From Patescibacteria group bacterium UBA6816 (lineage in GTDB: Bacteria > Patescibacteriota > Patescibacteriia > UBA2591 > UBA6264), in assembly GCA_002452615.1 (NCBI GenBank), contig DKES01000008.1:1-13640 (forward strand): a stretch of DNA of 13,640 bases, written 5' to 3'. Every line of letters starts with the position of its first letter. Position 1 is the first letter of the stretch. Below the pieces are notes generated by a model. The model was given only the letters and a program-made list of their open reading frames with translations. It was not told the DNA's origin and did no database searches. Positions 5,999-13,476 of this stretch are shown here, in pieces. The translations under genes and the position numbers were made by a program.

Positions 5999-6406
5999 TT
6001 ATTCTTTCACTTCCTTTAATTTTTTACGATAATTGCGCAAAAAATATAATTTAGCTCTTTTGACTTTATTCTTTTTAACTATTTCAACTTTTAAAATAGA
6101 GGGTGAATGCAAAGGAAATATTTTTTCCACTCCCACTCCTCCAGTAGCAATTTTTCTTACTCTAAAAGTTGCCCCGGGCTGATTTCCGCTTTTTCTTGCG
6201 ATTACTATTCCTTCAAAAATTTGAATTCTCTCCCGAGGATTACCTTTGGTATCAGTATCAGTTATTTTTTGGTGGACTTTAATCACCATCCCTGGTTGAA
6301 TATCAGGAAGTTTTCTTTCCTCTTTTGGTTCTTCTTTTTTCTCCTCTAATTGAGGTTCTTTTTCTTTGGTTTGTTTTTGTTGTTGTTGTTTTTCTTGTTC
6401 AGTCAT
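5999..6406 (-). CDS. rplS: 50S ribosomal protein L19
   Basis: Large-subunit protein at the 30S-50S interface. The 135-residue product has the L19 core from about residue 34: PDIQPGMVIKV, RIQIFEGIVIARKSG, TFRVRKIATGGVGVEKIFPL (the most conserved stretch), HSPSILKVEIV and KVKRAKLYFLR. The first 33 residues are a Lys/Glu/Gln-rich low-complexity tail with a run of CAA codons. An upstream TTG at 6436 is in frame but would overlap gmk by 26 nt, so I choose the ATG at 6406, which is 4 nt after the gmk stop. Tight spacing to gmk and to tRNA-Leu downstream suggests one transcript. No Shine-Dalgarno is seen. Confidence 0.96.
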   Translation of the reverse strand: MTEQEKQQQQKQTKEKEPQLEEKKEEPKEERKLPDIQPGMVIKVHQKITDTDTKGNPRERIQIFEGIVIARKSGNQPGATFRVRKIATGGVGVEKIFPLHSPSILKVEIVKKNKVKRAKLYFLRNYRKKLKEVKE

Positions 6407-6410
6407 AACT

Positions 6411-6977
6411 TTATTTTTTATTAAATTCTGTTTCAATTATATTTTTAACCTGAGCAATGGTTTCTTTTAATTTTCCTTGTTGATTAATAATTACATAATC
6501 CCATTGGTCCAAGGTTTTCATTTCTATTGCTATTTTTTTTAATCGCGTTTTAATTGCCGCGGCTTTATCTTCTCCTCTTTTTTTTAATCTTTGAGCAATA
6601 ATTTCAGGAGAAGAAACACTTAAGAAGATAACAATGGCTTCTGGAAAATTTTCCTTAATAGTTTGAGCCCCTTGAACATCAATTCGTAAAATAACCGGCT
6701 TATTCTTTTTTAAAGCTTGGGCCACCTCTTCTCTAGTGTTACCATAATAATGGTCATAAACCACGGCCCATTCAAAAAACTTATTTTCCGAAATCATGCG
6801 TTTAAACTCTTCTTCAGAAACAAAATAGTAAGGTTTTCCTTGACTTTCGTTTGACCTCATTGAACGGGTCGTAGTCGTAATAATTTGAGTATAATCTAAG
6901 CCTGATTTTTTTAAACCTTCAATAACACTATCTTTACCTGCTCCGGATAAACCGGAAATAACAAAAATTTTAGCCAT
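6411..6977 (-). CDS. gmk: Guanylate kinase
   Basis: Phosphorylates GMP to GDP with ATP in purine nucleotide synthesis; 188 residues, close to the usual 200. Walker A is GLSGAGKDS (9-17), with Asp where Ser/Thr normally follows the Lys. The GMP-binding region is intact: TTTTRSMRSNE with both arginines, PYYFVSEEEF, FFEWAVVYDHYYGN (Glu and Tyr ligands), and the acidic IDVQGAQT. The lid RLKKRGEDK is present. GKDS also occurs in PhnN (ribose 1,5-bisphosphokinase), but the GMP-site residues favour Gmk. Its ATG overlaps the stop of the rluA-like gene by 8 nt (ATGGCTAA), so translation is coupled, and rplS follows 4 nt after its own stop. Confidence 0.93.
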   Translation of the reverse strand: MAKIFVISGLSGAGKDSVIEGLKKSGLDYTQIITTTTRSMRSNESQGKPYYFVSEEEFKRMISENKFFEWAVVYDHYYGNTREEVAQALKKNKPVILRIDVQGAQTIKENFPEAIVIFLSVSSPEIIAQRLKKRGEDKAAAIKTRLKKIAIEMKTLDQWDYVIINQQGKLKETIAQVKNIIETEFNKK

Positions 6978-7701
6978 TTTTTTCCCTTATTTTATTTAAA
7001 AAATTTTCTAAATCTAGGGGCAAATTTATTTTAAAATCCCGCCATTTATTTTTTAAATCATAAAAACCTAAATAATAAGCGTGGAGAAAAATTCTATCTA
7101 TTTTAAAATCGGGAATTAATTTTAAATCCTTAATTTTATATTTTTTATCTCCCACTAAAGGACACCCAATTGCTTTTAAATGAACTCTAATTTGATTTGT
7201 TCTTCCGGTTAAGGGAAAAATTTCTAAAAAACTAATTTTTTGCGGATAAAAAAATTTTTCTTTGACTTGATAAAAAGTTTTAGCCGATTTAGTATTTTTA
7301 ATCTTTTTTAAATAATCAGCCACTACTATTTTCCCTTTTTTATTCCGGCCCAGAGAATAATTGATGGTTCCTTTTTCTTTTGGAGGAAAATTAAAAACCA
7401 AAGCAGCATATTTTTTTTCTATTTTTTTCTCTTGAAACTGATTAACCAAGGCCTGGTACATTTCTTTGCTTTTAGCCACCACCATTAAACCGGATACTTC
7501 TCGGTCTAAACGATGAACAATCCCGGGTCTTGAAATTTCTCCAATTTCTCTGATTTTAGGAAAATTATTTAAAAGCCATTCTGAGAGAGTATTTTTAAGT
7601 TGATATTTAGTGGGCTGAACTAAAAGACCACTTGGCTTTTCTAAAACTAAAAAATCTTTATTCTTATACAGTATATTAATTTTTGAACAAATGTCAACCA
7701 T
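6970..7701 (-). CDS. RluA-family RNA pseudouridine synthase
   Basis: Converts uridine to pseudouridine in rRNA or tRNA; 243 residues. The catalytic motif is RPGIVHRLDREVSGL (58-72), with Asp66 as the nucleophile. ILYKNKDFLVLEKPSGLLVQ (10-29) and GRTNQIRVHLKAIGCPLVGD (166-185) are the other family signatures. The N-terminal S4 RNA-binding domain found in RluC and RluD is absent, leaving only the catalytic domain, as in RluA. The target uridine cannot be assigned. It is the first gene of the unit leading to gmk, rplS and two tRNAs. A strong extended -10 ends only 10 nt before the ATG, so its mRNA is probably leaderless or nearly so. Confidence 0.93.
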   Translation of the reverse strand: MVDICSKINILYKNKDFLVLEKPSGLLVQPTKYQLKNTLSEWLLNNFPKIREIGEISRPGIVHRLDREVSGLMVVAKSKEMYQALVNQFQEKKIEKKYAALVFNFPPKEKGTINYSLGRNKKGKIVVADYLKKIKNTKSAKTFYQVKEKFFYPQKISFLEIFPLTGRTNQIRVHLKAIGCPLVGDKKYKIKDLKLIPDFKIDRIFLHAYYLGFYDLKNKWRDFKINLPLDLENFLNKIREKNG

Positions 7702-7711
7702 CTTATTTTTT

Positions 7712-7720
7712 ATTATAACA
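7712..7720 (-). promoter_or_regulatory. Extended -10 promoter of the rluA-gmk-rplS-tRNA unit
   Basis: Minus strand TGT followed by TATAAT (TATAAT at 7717 down to 7712). No good -35 is present 17 bp upstream (the position falls in the T tract of the preceding terminator). Expected transcription start near 7705, only about 4 nt before the ATG. Confidence 0.6.
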
Positions 7721-7734
7721 TAATTTTTAAAAGG

Positions 7735-7763
7735 AAAAAGAGGCTTTTTACAAAGCCTCTTTT
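7735..7763 (-). terminator. Terminator of the double-metallophosphoesterase gene
   Basis: Perfect 12-bp stem AAAAGAGGCTTT / AAAGCCTCTTTT (7763-7752 and 7747-7736 on the minus strand) with a 4-nt loop, followed by TTTTTCCTTTT. It begins 4 nt after the stop codon at 7768 and isolates this gene from the next unit. Confidence 0.85.
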
Positions 7764-7767
7764 GTTA

Positions 7768-9939
7768 TTATTTCGGTTCTTTTTCAAACGAGACATATTT
7801 AGGGAATAATCGGGTGATATTTCCTTGCTTGTCCAAAGTAATTTCCGTGATCCACATACCTAACCAGGGATTAAGTTGTTTTCCTTTTAAGTACCAAGTT
7901 TGTTCTTCCAAACAAGGAACAAGAAAAGCAGCTATTCCTTTATAGAGCATTGCCATGGAAAGATGAAGATGTCCGACCAGAATAAGATTGGCTCCAGAAG
8001 AAGCTTCGTCTATTTCTTCGGTCAGGGCTTCAATAAACTTTTGCAATCGATAGGATTTTCCATAAGGAACTCCACCCTTGGGGTGAACCAGTTTCACAAT
8101 TACACCTTTTTTCTTAAATTGACCCTCAAGGCCAACTCGACCGCCAATATATTCCCAATTGGGAATCTCTTTGGCGAGGTTCTTTACTGAATTGTGACCG
8201 GCTCTATCCCAATAAACCCACTCATGTAAAGACCCAGCAATAACATAGGTTTTGATCTTGGATAAAGGCCAAATAAGTTTAGCCCGCTCTTCCTGTTCAT
8301 CAGCTCCGTGATATAAAAGTTCCAATTCATGGCCACGATAAGCATCCATACCATCTAAAACATCACCGGAATGAGTTATCACATCCACTTTGTTGGCTTC
8401 GCAGATCTGATAAGCTTTGGGGATTAAATCTTCTCTGGCACTACGATTGCCGAGATGGGTATCAGAGATATTACCCAGTTTTAGTTTTTTTACAAACATT
8501 TCTTTTTCAGAAAGTGGCTGAAAATTTCGATTTTCCCAATGGTGCATTAAAGAAATCATCCCTGAAGAAGCATCCCAAGGAAGATCATATCCAAGTTTTC
8601 TCATTTCTCCTACAATTCGCTGAAGATAAGATTTGGATTTCCCAATTTTTCGAGAAATTTCTCCGTAACGATGTGGTCTTTGCTTTAACATTTCCAAAAC
8701 AGCAAATTGGTCCTCAGTCAAGTCTTTTTCTTGAGTAAAAATTTCAGAATCATCAATCATGGAGGGGTCTCTTTGGTAAGCGGTTAAAGGATACCATTGA
8801 TTTTCAATTTCCTCAGGATTTCCTTTTTCGTCCATTTTCACAGTTACAATCACATAACCTAATTCCGGGGAACCACCTCTTTTTTTGCGCGCTTCTTGAG
8901 AAGGGGTCATGGCGTAAAGAGAGGGCAGGCCAATGGCCTCCATTCCTTTTCTTTTTTTGGTTGGCAAATACAGATAAGTGTGATTGCCTCCGATCAACAA
9001 AAGATTGGGTTTTCGGTCCTGGCGATAAATATAATTTAACTGCTCTCTTAGGTTTTCCGCTAAGCCCTGTAACATATACGATTTTGTGTAAGTGACCCGG
9101 TCTTTCACGTGAGTAACTGTAATTTTCAAATTTTTCACAAAAAAATCAGCCTTTAAATCACCGGCGTATCGGAAATCAGATCGCGAACGTCCCAATGTTT
9201 GAGCAATGTTAAAGCCGCTTCTCATGTGTTCCAAATCCCGAGGCCCATTTAAAAAATACATTTTAAATGGTGTCCGAGGCATTTTCATGGCAAAATCAAT
9301 TTGGGCCCAAAAATTTCCTGACTCAAAATCCATTTTTGTACTTGGGGTTGGTTTTCCTGCAGTAATGTTTCCGACATGAATGCCAAAATCAACTTTTTGT
9401 TTTTTAGCCATGGCAATGGCCGTGGCATAAAGTTCAGGTTGATGAGTTTTAAGACCAAAACCAGTATCAGAAACCACTAAAATTTTAACCTGTTTTCGGC
9501 TAATTTCGTCTAAACGAATTGTCTTTTTCTTTTTGATTTCCCGATTCAACCGAGCCTCATAAACCACTTCTCCAGAACCAAGTTCTTTTCTTTCAATAAC
9601 GGCCTCATAGCCCTTTTTTCGCAAAGAATCTACAAGAGCGTACAAATCATTAGAAGATTTGTTCATTTTCTCGCAAATTAAAGGCAAGGGAAGAGGAGTA
9701 GAGCCGATAATTCCTAAAAACTGTTGTTCCTCTGGGGTTAAATTGGTGGTTTGATTGATTTTCTTGTGACAATGTTTACAAAGCCGGTAATCTGAATCTT
9801 GAATTTTATCAATCTCCAAATTTACCTCTTGAAGGTTATCCTTTTTTATGTCTTTCAAACTAGTACAACCAGGTAAATGCAAAATCCCGGTTCTTTTATT
9901 AAGGATAAACTCACTCTTGGAAGTCTTTATCTTCTTCAT
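7768..9939 (-). CDS. Zinc-site protein with two tandem winged-helix plus metallophosphoesterase modules
   Basis: I do not recognise a named family for this 723-residue protein. Order: an Ada-like metal site (H21, C25, C54, C57 in TGILHLPGCTSLKDIKK...LCKHCHK), winged-helix-like segment 1 (about 67-138), phosphoesterase-like domain 1 (about 150-375), winged-helix-like segment 2 (about 406-478), and phosphoesterase domain 2 (about 484-717). Domain 2 has SDTHLG (D493, H495), HSGDVLDG (D526, D529), AGSLHEW (H572, E573), LVHPKGG (H619) and VGHLHLS (H657, H659), so it probably binds two metals and cleaves phosphoesters, though the usual Asn of GNHE is replaced. Domain 1 aligns with it but has SDTGFG, HVGNITA, NGPRDLE and GGNHTYL, so it looks inactive. 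No signal peptide or membrane segment is seen, so it is cytoplasmic. A role on nucleic acid is inference. It has its own promoter, strong Shine-Dalgarno and terminator, and is richer in G+C than its neighbours. Confidence 0.85.
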   Translation of the reverse strand: MKKIKTSKSEFILNKRTGILHLPGCTSLKDIKKDNLQEVNLEIDKIQDSDYRLCKHCHKKINQTTNLTPEEQQFLGIIGSTPLPLPLICEKMNKSSNDLYALVDSLRKKGYEAVIERKELGSGEVVYEARLNREIKKKKTIRLDEISRKQVKILVVSDTGFGLKTHQPELYATAIAMAKKQKVDFGIHVGNITAGKPTPSTKMDFESGNFWAQIDFAMKMPRTPFKMYFLNGPRDLEHMRSGFNIAQTLGRSRSDFRYAGDLKADFFVKNLKITVTHVKDRVTYTKSYMLQGLAENLREQLNYIYRQDRKPNLLLIGGNHTYLYLPTKKRKGMEAIGLPSLYAMTPSQEARKKRGGSPELGYVIVTVKMDEKGNPEEIENQWYPLTAYQRDPSMIDDSEIFTQEKDLTEDQFAVLEMLKQRPHRYGEISRKIGKSKSYLQRIVGEMRKLGYDLPWDASSGMISLMHHWENRNFQPLSEKEMFVKKLKLGNISDTHLGNRSAREDLIPKAYQICEANKVDVITHSGDVLDGMDAYRGHELELLYHGADEQEERAKLIWPLSKIKTYVIAGSLHEWVYWDRAGHNSVKNLAKEIPNWEYIGGRVGLEGQFKKKGVIVKLVHPKGGVPYGKSYRLQKFIEALTEEIDEASSGANLILVGHLHLSMAMLYKGIAAFLVPCLEEQTWYLKGKQLNPWLGMWITEITLDKQGNITRLFPKYVSFEKEPK

Positions 9940-9945
9940 TGTTCT

Positions 9946-9952
9946 TCCTCCT
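9946..9952 (-). promoter_or_regulatory. Strong Shine-Dalgarno before the double-metallophosphoesterase gene
   Basis: AGGAGGA on the minus strand, 6 nt before the ATG at 9939. It fixes the start codon and is the only strong ribosome-binding site I find before any gene in the window. Confidence 0.85.
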
Positions 9953-9983
9953 TTTTTGTTTTTTTGTAAAGAACCTTATTTAA

Positions 9984-10011
9984 AGTATAATTAAAAATAA
10001 AATTTTGTCAA
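9984..10011 (-). promoter_or_regulatory. Strong promoter of the double-metallophosphoesterase gene
   Basis: Consensus -35 TTGACA (10011-10006), 16 bp spacer, -10 TATACT (9989-9984). The start would be near 9977, giving a leader of about 38 nt that contains the Shine-Dalgarno. It is the closest match to the sigma-70 consensus in the window. Confidence 0.75.
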
Positions 10012-10036
10012 TTAAACTTCACTCTCTTAATTAGAG

Positions 10037-11617
10037 TTAAAAATAATTTTCTTTTTTTATTATTTCTCCTGCTCGAACCAAGGCTTGTTCTTTTGTTTTT
10101 ATTTTTTTATCTAATTGTTCTTCTCTTATTTTTCTTAAAACAGTCCCAATCACTGGTCCGGGTTTTAAATTAAATCTCTTAATTAAATCATCTCCACTAA
10201 TCAGTGTTTCTGGTAAATTCTTCTTGTTTTTGCTCATTTGTTTTAATTCTTCAATTCTCTCAACCATTTCCTTAAATTTATCAAGACTTAAAGGTCCTTT
10301 TTTAGTAATGGTGGCTTTAATGTCAATAAAGGAAACTTGTAATAATTTTTTTCCAGAAAAACGAGGATTAAAAAAATATTTTGCAATTGTTTTTGCTTTC
10401 ATTTTTTTAATTTCTCCTCTAATTAAAATCATATGTTGTTTAACCAGCCAAACCACTTCTTCAACATTTAATCCATATTTATCCGGACTAGATAATTTTA
10501 AACGCTGACTAATTTCCCGAGCTTTAGCTGCTCCTACATTGTCGTGGTCATCAAATCTAATTCGGTCGGTTTTATCTTTTTCCGGGGTTTTAATAGTATA
10601 GGGCTTTCCTAAGTCATGAAGAAAAACTGCCATAATTACTTCTAAAGAAGCTGGCTCTGGACCAAAATATTTTTTAAATTCATTTGAATTAATATTTTTT
10701 AAAGCTAAACGAGTGTGTTGCCAAACATCCCCTTCAGTATGATAATTTTCTGGTTGCGGACAATTTTTCATGGTTAAAACCTCAGGAATTAATTCCTGAA
10801 AAGCCCCGCTTTGGTCATATAAATCAAAAGCTTTGACTGGATTAAATGAAAAAGATTTTAAAACTTCTTTGGCCACGGTTTCATAAGGCACCACTCTTTT
10901 TTCTATCACCCGAGATTCAACAATTTTCCCTTTTTGAACTGAATCAACGGTCCTTTCTATTTTATTAAGAAATTTTACTTTTTCTTTAATTGTTTTCCAA
11001 GTATTTTCTTCTATTTTAAAATCTAATTGACAAGAAAATCTCAGGGCTCTTAAAATTCTAGAGTAATCCTCTTTAAATCTTTTTTCCGGAGCTCCGACTG
11101 TGCGAATAATTTTTTGAGCCAAATCTTTTTGCCCGTTAAAAGGGTCAATTAACTCCCATTGAGCAATTCCTTTTTGATTAAATCCTTGCCATTTTAAAGC
11201 CAGGGCATTAATGGTAAAATCTCTTCGACTTAAATCACTTTTAATAGATAAACGCGGATTGGTCTGAATTTCCACGTCTCGATAACCCCCGGTTCCCCAA
11301 GAAAAATCCCGCCGTGGCAGGGCAATATCAAAAGGATTTTTTTTGTCTCCTTGAGGCGGAACAAATTTAAAAACTCCAAATAATTGGCCAACTAAATTAA
11401 CTTTTCCTTGTTGAGTAAAAAATTTTTCTAAATTTTTTAAAGAAACTTTTCTTATTACAAAATCATAGTCTAATGTTTGACGTCCTAAAAATAAATCTCT
11501 AACTGCTCCACCCACTAAAAATATTTCCGCTTGAGGAAATTTAATTTTAAGGTCTTCAAAAAAACCTAAAAATTTTTTATTTAAAACTGTTAAATTTTCT
11601 TTTTTTATTCTTTTCAT
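10037..11617 (-). CDS. cca: CCA-adding-type tRNA nucleotidyltransferase with HD domain
   Basis: Class II nucleotidyltransferase of 526 residues that would add or repair the 3' CCA of tRNAs. The head domain has FLVGGAVRDLFLG (33-45) and the metal-binding pair D50-Y-D52. RRDFTINALA (131-140) and KEDYSRILRALRF (182-194) are neck signatures; the EDxxR form fits CCA-adding enzymes better than poly(A) polymerase. An HD domain follows: H293 and H301 in HTEGDVWQHT, H334-D335 in VFLHDLGK, then FDDHDNVG (355-362). A charged insert (about 220-248) separates the halves. Its ATG overlaps the alaS stop by one base (TAATG), so it is the second gene of that unit. Three of the six tRNAs here lack an encoded CCA and need this activity. 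Confidence 0.9.
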   Translation of the reverse strand: MKRIKKENLTVLNKKFLGFFEDLKIKFPQAEIFLVGGAVRDLFLGRQTLDYDFVIRKVSLKNLEKFFTQQGKVNLVGQLFGVFKFVPPQGDKKNPFDIALPRRDFSWGTGGYRDVEIQTNPRLSIKSDLSRRDFTINALALKWQGFNQKGIAQWELIDPFNGQKDLAQKIIRTVGAPEKRFKEDYSRILRALRFSCQLDFKIEENTWKTIKEKVKFLNKIERTVDSVQKGKIVESRVIEKRVVPYETVAKEVLKSFSFNPVKAFDLYDQSGAFQELIPEVLTMKNCPQPENYHTEGDVWQHTRLALKNINSNEFKKYFGPEPASLEVIMAVFLHDLGKPYTIKTPEKDKTDRIRFDDHDNVGAAKAREISQRLKLSSPDKYGLNVEEVVWLVKQHMILIRGEIKKMKAKTIAKYFFNPRFSGKKLLQVSFIDIKATITKKGPLSLDKFKEMVERIEELKQMSKNKKNLPETLISGDDLIKRFNLKPGPVIGTVLRKIREEQLDKKIKTKEQALVRAGEIIKKENYF

Positions 11618-13410
11618 TATTCTAAAATTGCTTTAATTCTTCTGACTCCGGCACCAGAAGAAGCTTCTTTAATAATTTTAAAATTTCCCAATTCTAAGGT
11701 AGAATCAACGTGTGGTCCCGCGCAAATTTCTTTTGAAAAATTACCAATAGAATAAACTGTCACTTGAACCGGGTATTTTTCTTTAAAAAAAGCCAAAGCT
11801 CCTGAATCAATCGCTTGTTGATAAGATTTTAATTCTTTTACTACTTTTAAATCCTCTTTAATTTTTTGGTTAACTATTTCTTCCACCTTTTTGATTTCTT
11901 CCGCAGTCATTTTAGCCGGATGAGAAAAATCAAAACGCAAACGTTGAGAATTAATATCCGAACCCATTTGTTGAACATGTTCACCCAAAACTTCTCTTAA
12001 AGCGCGGTGCAATAAATGAGTGGCAGTATGAAATTTAATTGCCTGTTTATCAGCTTCATGACCAATTCCACCAAATTTAGCTTCTGCTCCAGCCCGAGAA
12101 ATTTCTTGATGAGCGGTGGCGGCTTTAATAAAAGCTTTTTTATCTATTTTAAAACCCTTTTCTTGAGCTAACTCCTCTGTAAACTCAAAAGGAAATCCAT
12201 AGCTCTGATAAAGATTAAAAGCTTCTGCTCCGCTTATTTTTTTATTTAAAGCTGTTAATTTAGAAAATTCTTTTAATCCTTTTTCTAGGGTTTGAGAAAA
12301 TTTTTCCTGTTCTTTTTGAATAACTGTTATAATTTCTGATTGTTTAACTCTTAGTTGAGGATAATTTTTTTCATATTTTTTAATAATTTCTTCTCCCAAG
12401 GGGATTAAAAAATCCTTGGGCAAATCTAAAATTTTTCCATAACGCATCGCCCGCCTTAAAACTCTTCTTAAAATATAACCGGTTCCAATATTAGAAGGAA
12501 GGACTTTGTCAGCAATTAAAAAAACCGCCCCTCGAACATGGTCGGCAATAATTCTAAAATTTCTTTTTTCGGCCTGATATTTTTTTTGAGAAATTTCTTC
12601 AATTTTGTTAATTACTTCTAAAAATAAATCGGTTTCAAAAACAGAATCTTTTTTTTGAAGAAGAGCCACTAATCTTTCAAAACCTACTCCTGTGTCTACA
12701 TTTTTTTGAGGTAATTTAAGATAAGACCCATCCTCTTTTTTTTCATACTCCATAAAAACCAGATTCCAAATTTCTACAAATCTTTGACAATAGGGACAAT
12801 TGGGTCCGCAATTTTTATTGCCACAGCCATATTTTTCTCCCCGGTCATAATGAATTTCAGAACAAGGCCCACAAGGCCCAGTGTTTCCGGCAATCCAAAA
12901 ATTATCTTTTAAACCAAATTCTTTTATCCTTTCCCTGGGAATTCCGTTTTTTTGCCATATTTCTAAAGATTCATGGTCTGGGGAAATATTTTCTGCTCCC
13001 TTGAAAACCGTGATATAAAAATTATTTTTATCCCAACCTAATTCTTTTTCAAAAAATTCTAAAGCTAAAGCAATGGCCCCTTCTTTAAAATATCCTTTTT
13101 GAGGGTCTTGTCCAATTGACCAGTTTCCCAACATTTCAAAAAAAGTATTATGAGTATCATCGCCAACTTGGTCAAGGTCAATAGTTCGAAAACATTTTTG
13201 AATTGAAGTTAAATGACGTGAGCCAAAATCTTTTAAAGGGTCCTTTTTTCCTGACAAATAAGGAATAAATTGTTGCATCCCAGCTGAAGTTAACAAAACA
13301 CTTTTGTCTACAGGAACCAAAGAACTAGAAGGCACTACTTGATGCCCTTTTTTTTTAAAAAAATCTAAAAAAATATTTCTTATTTCTTGACTGGTTCTTG
13401 TTAAAGGCAT
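11617..13410 (-). CDS. alaS: Alanyl-tRNA synthetase, compact form
   Basis: Charges tRNA-Ala. The product has 597 residues against about 870 in E. coli, and it ends at a natural stop just before cca. The class II catalytic domain is complete: TSAGMQQFIPYLSG (41-54), motif 2 region FRTIDLDQVGDDTHNTFFEM (74-93), NTGPCGPCSEIHYD (176-189), a Cys-rich insert (C196, C201, C205, C208) and motif 3 GVGFERL (241-247). The editing core keeps its zinc ligands HTATH (461-465) and CAGPH (563-567; more often CGGTH). Two parts are missing: the beta-barrel segment with TPFYAESGGQ that usually precedes HxxxH, and the C-terminal DHHA1/C-Ala domain. The start at 13410 matches the usual AlaRS N-terminus, T-x-x-E-I-R. 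Confidence 0.96.
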   Translation of the reverse strand: MPLTRTSQEIRNIFLDFFKKKGHQVVPSSSLVPVDKSVLLTSAGMQQFIPYLSGKKDPLKDFGSRHLTSIQKCFRTIDLDQVGDDTHNTFFEMLGNWSIGQDPQKGYFKEGAIALALEFFEKELGWDKNNFYITVFKGAENISPDHESLEIWQKNGIPRERIKEFGLKDNFWIAGNTGPCGPCSEIHYDRGEKYGCGNKNCGPNCPYCQRFVEIWNLVFMEYEKKEDGSYLKLPQKNVDTGVGFERLVALLQKKDSVFETDLFLEVINKIEEISQKKYQAEKRNFRIIADHVRGAVFLIADKVLPSNIGTGYILRRVLRRAMRYGKILDLPKDFLIPLGEEIIKKYEKNYPQLRVKQSEIITVIQKEQEKFSQTLEKGLKEFSKLTALNKKISGAEAFNLYQSYGFPFEFTEELAQEKGFKIDKKAFIKAATAHQEISRAGAEAKFGGIGHEADKQAIKFHTATHLLHRALREVLGEHVQQMGSDINSQRLRFDFSHPAKMTAEEIKKVEEIVNQKIKEDLKVVKELKSYQQAIDSGALAFFKEKYPVQVTVYSIGNFSKEICAGPHVDSTLELGNFKIIKEASSGAGVRRIKAILE

Positions 13411-13446
13411 AAATATTTAATTTTAGATAATTTAGACTCTTTTTTA

Positions 13447-13474
13447 ATTCTAGCAAAATCAAGCAAAAAAACAA
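13447..13474 (-). promoter_or_regulatory. Promoter of the alaS-cca unit
   Basis: Minus strand TTGTTT (13474-13469), 16 bp spacer, TAGAAT (13452-13447) preceded by TGC, an extended -10. The transcription start would be near 13440, leaving a leader of about 30 nt without a visible Shine-Dalgarno. Confidence 0.55.
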
Positions 13475-13476
13475 TT

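Noticed and set aside
6407..6436. Upstream TTG start for rplS, adding 10 residues.
   Set aside because: It would overlap gmk by 26 nt, uses TTG, and has no better ribosome-binding site than the ATG 4 nt after gmk.
7900..8738. Plus-strand open frames of 96 and 74 codons.
   Set aside because: Both lie opposite the double-metallophosphoesterase gene, whose motifs fix the coding strand.
10012..10040. Terminator after cca (ACTCT/AGAGT hairpin).
   Set aside because: Only five pairs, with a poor T tail, and it overlaps the stop codon and abuts the next promoter; not strong enough to call.
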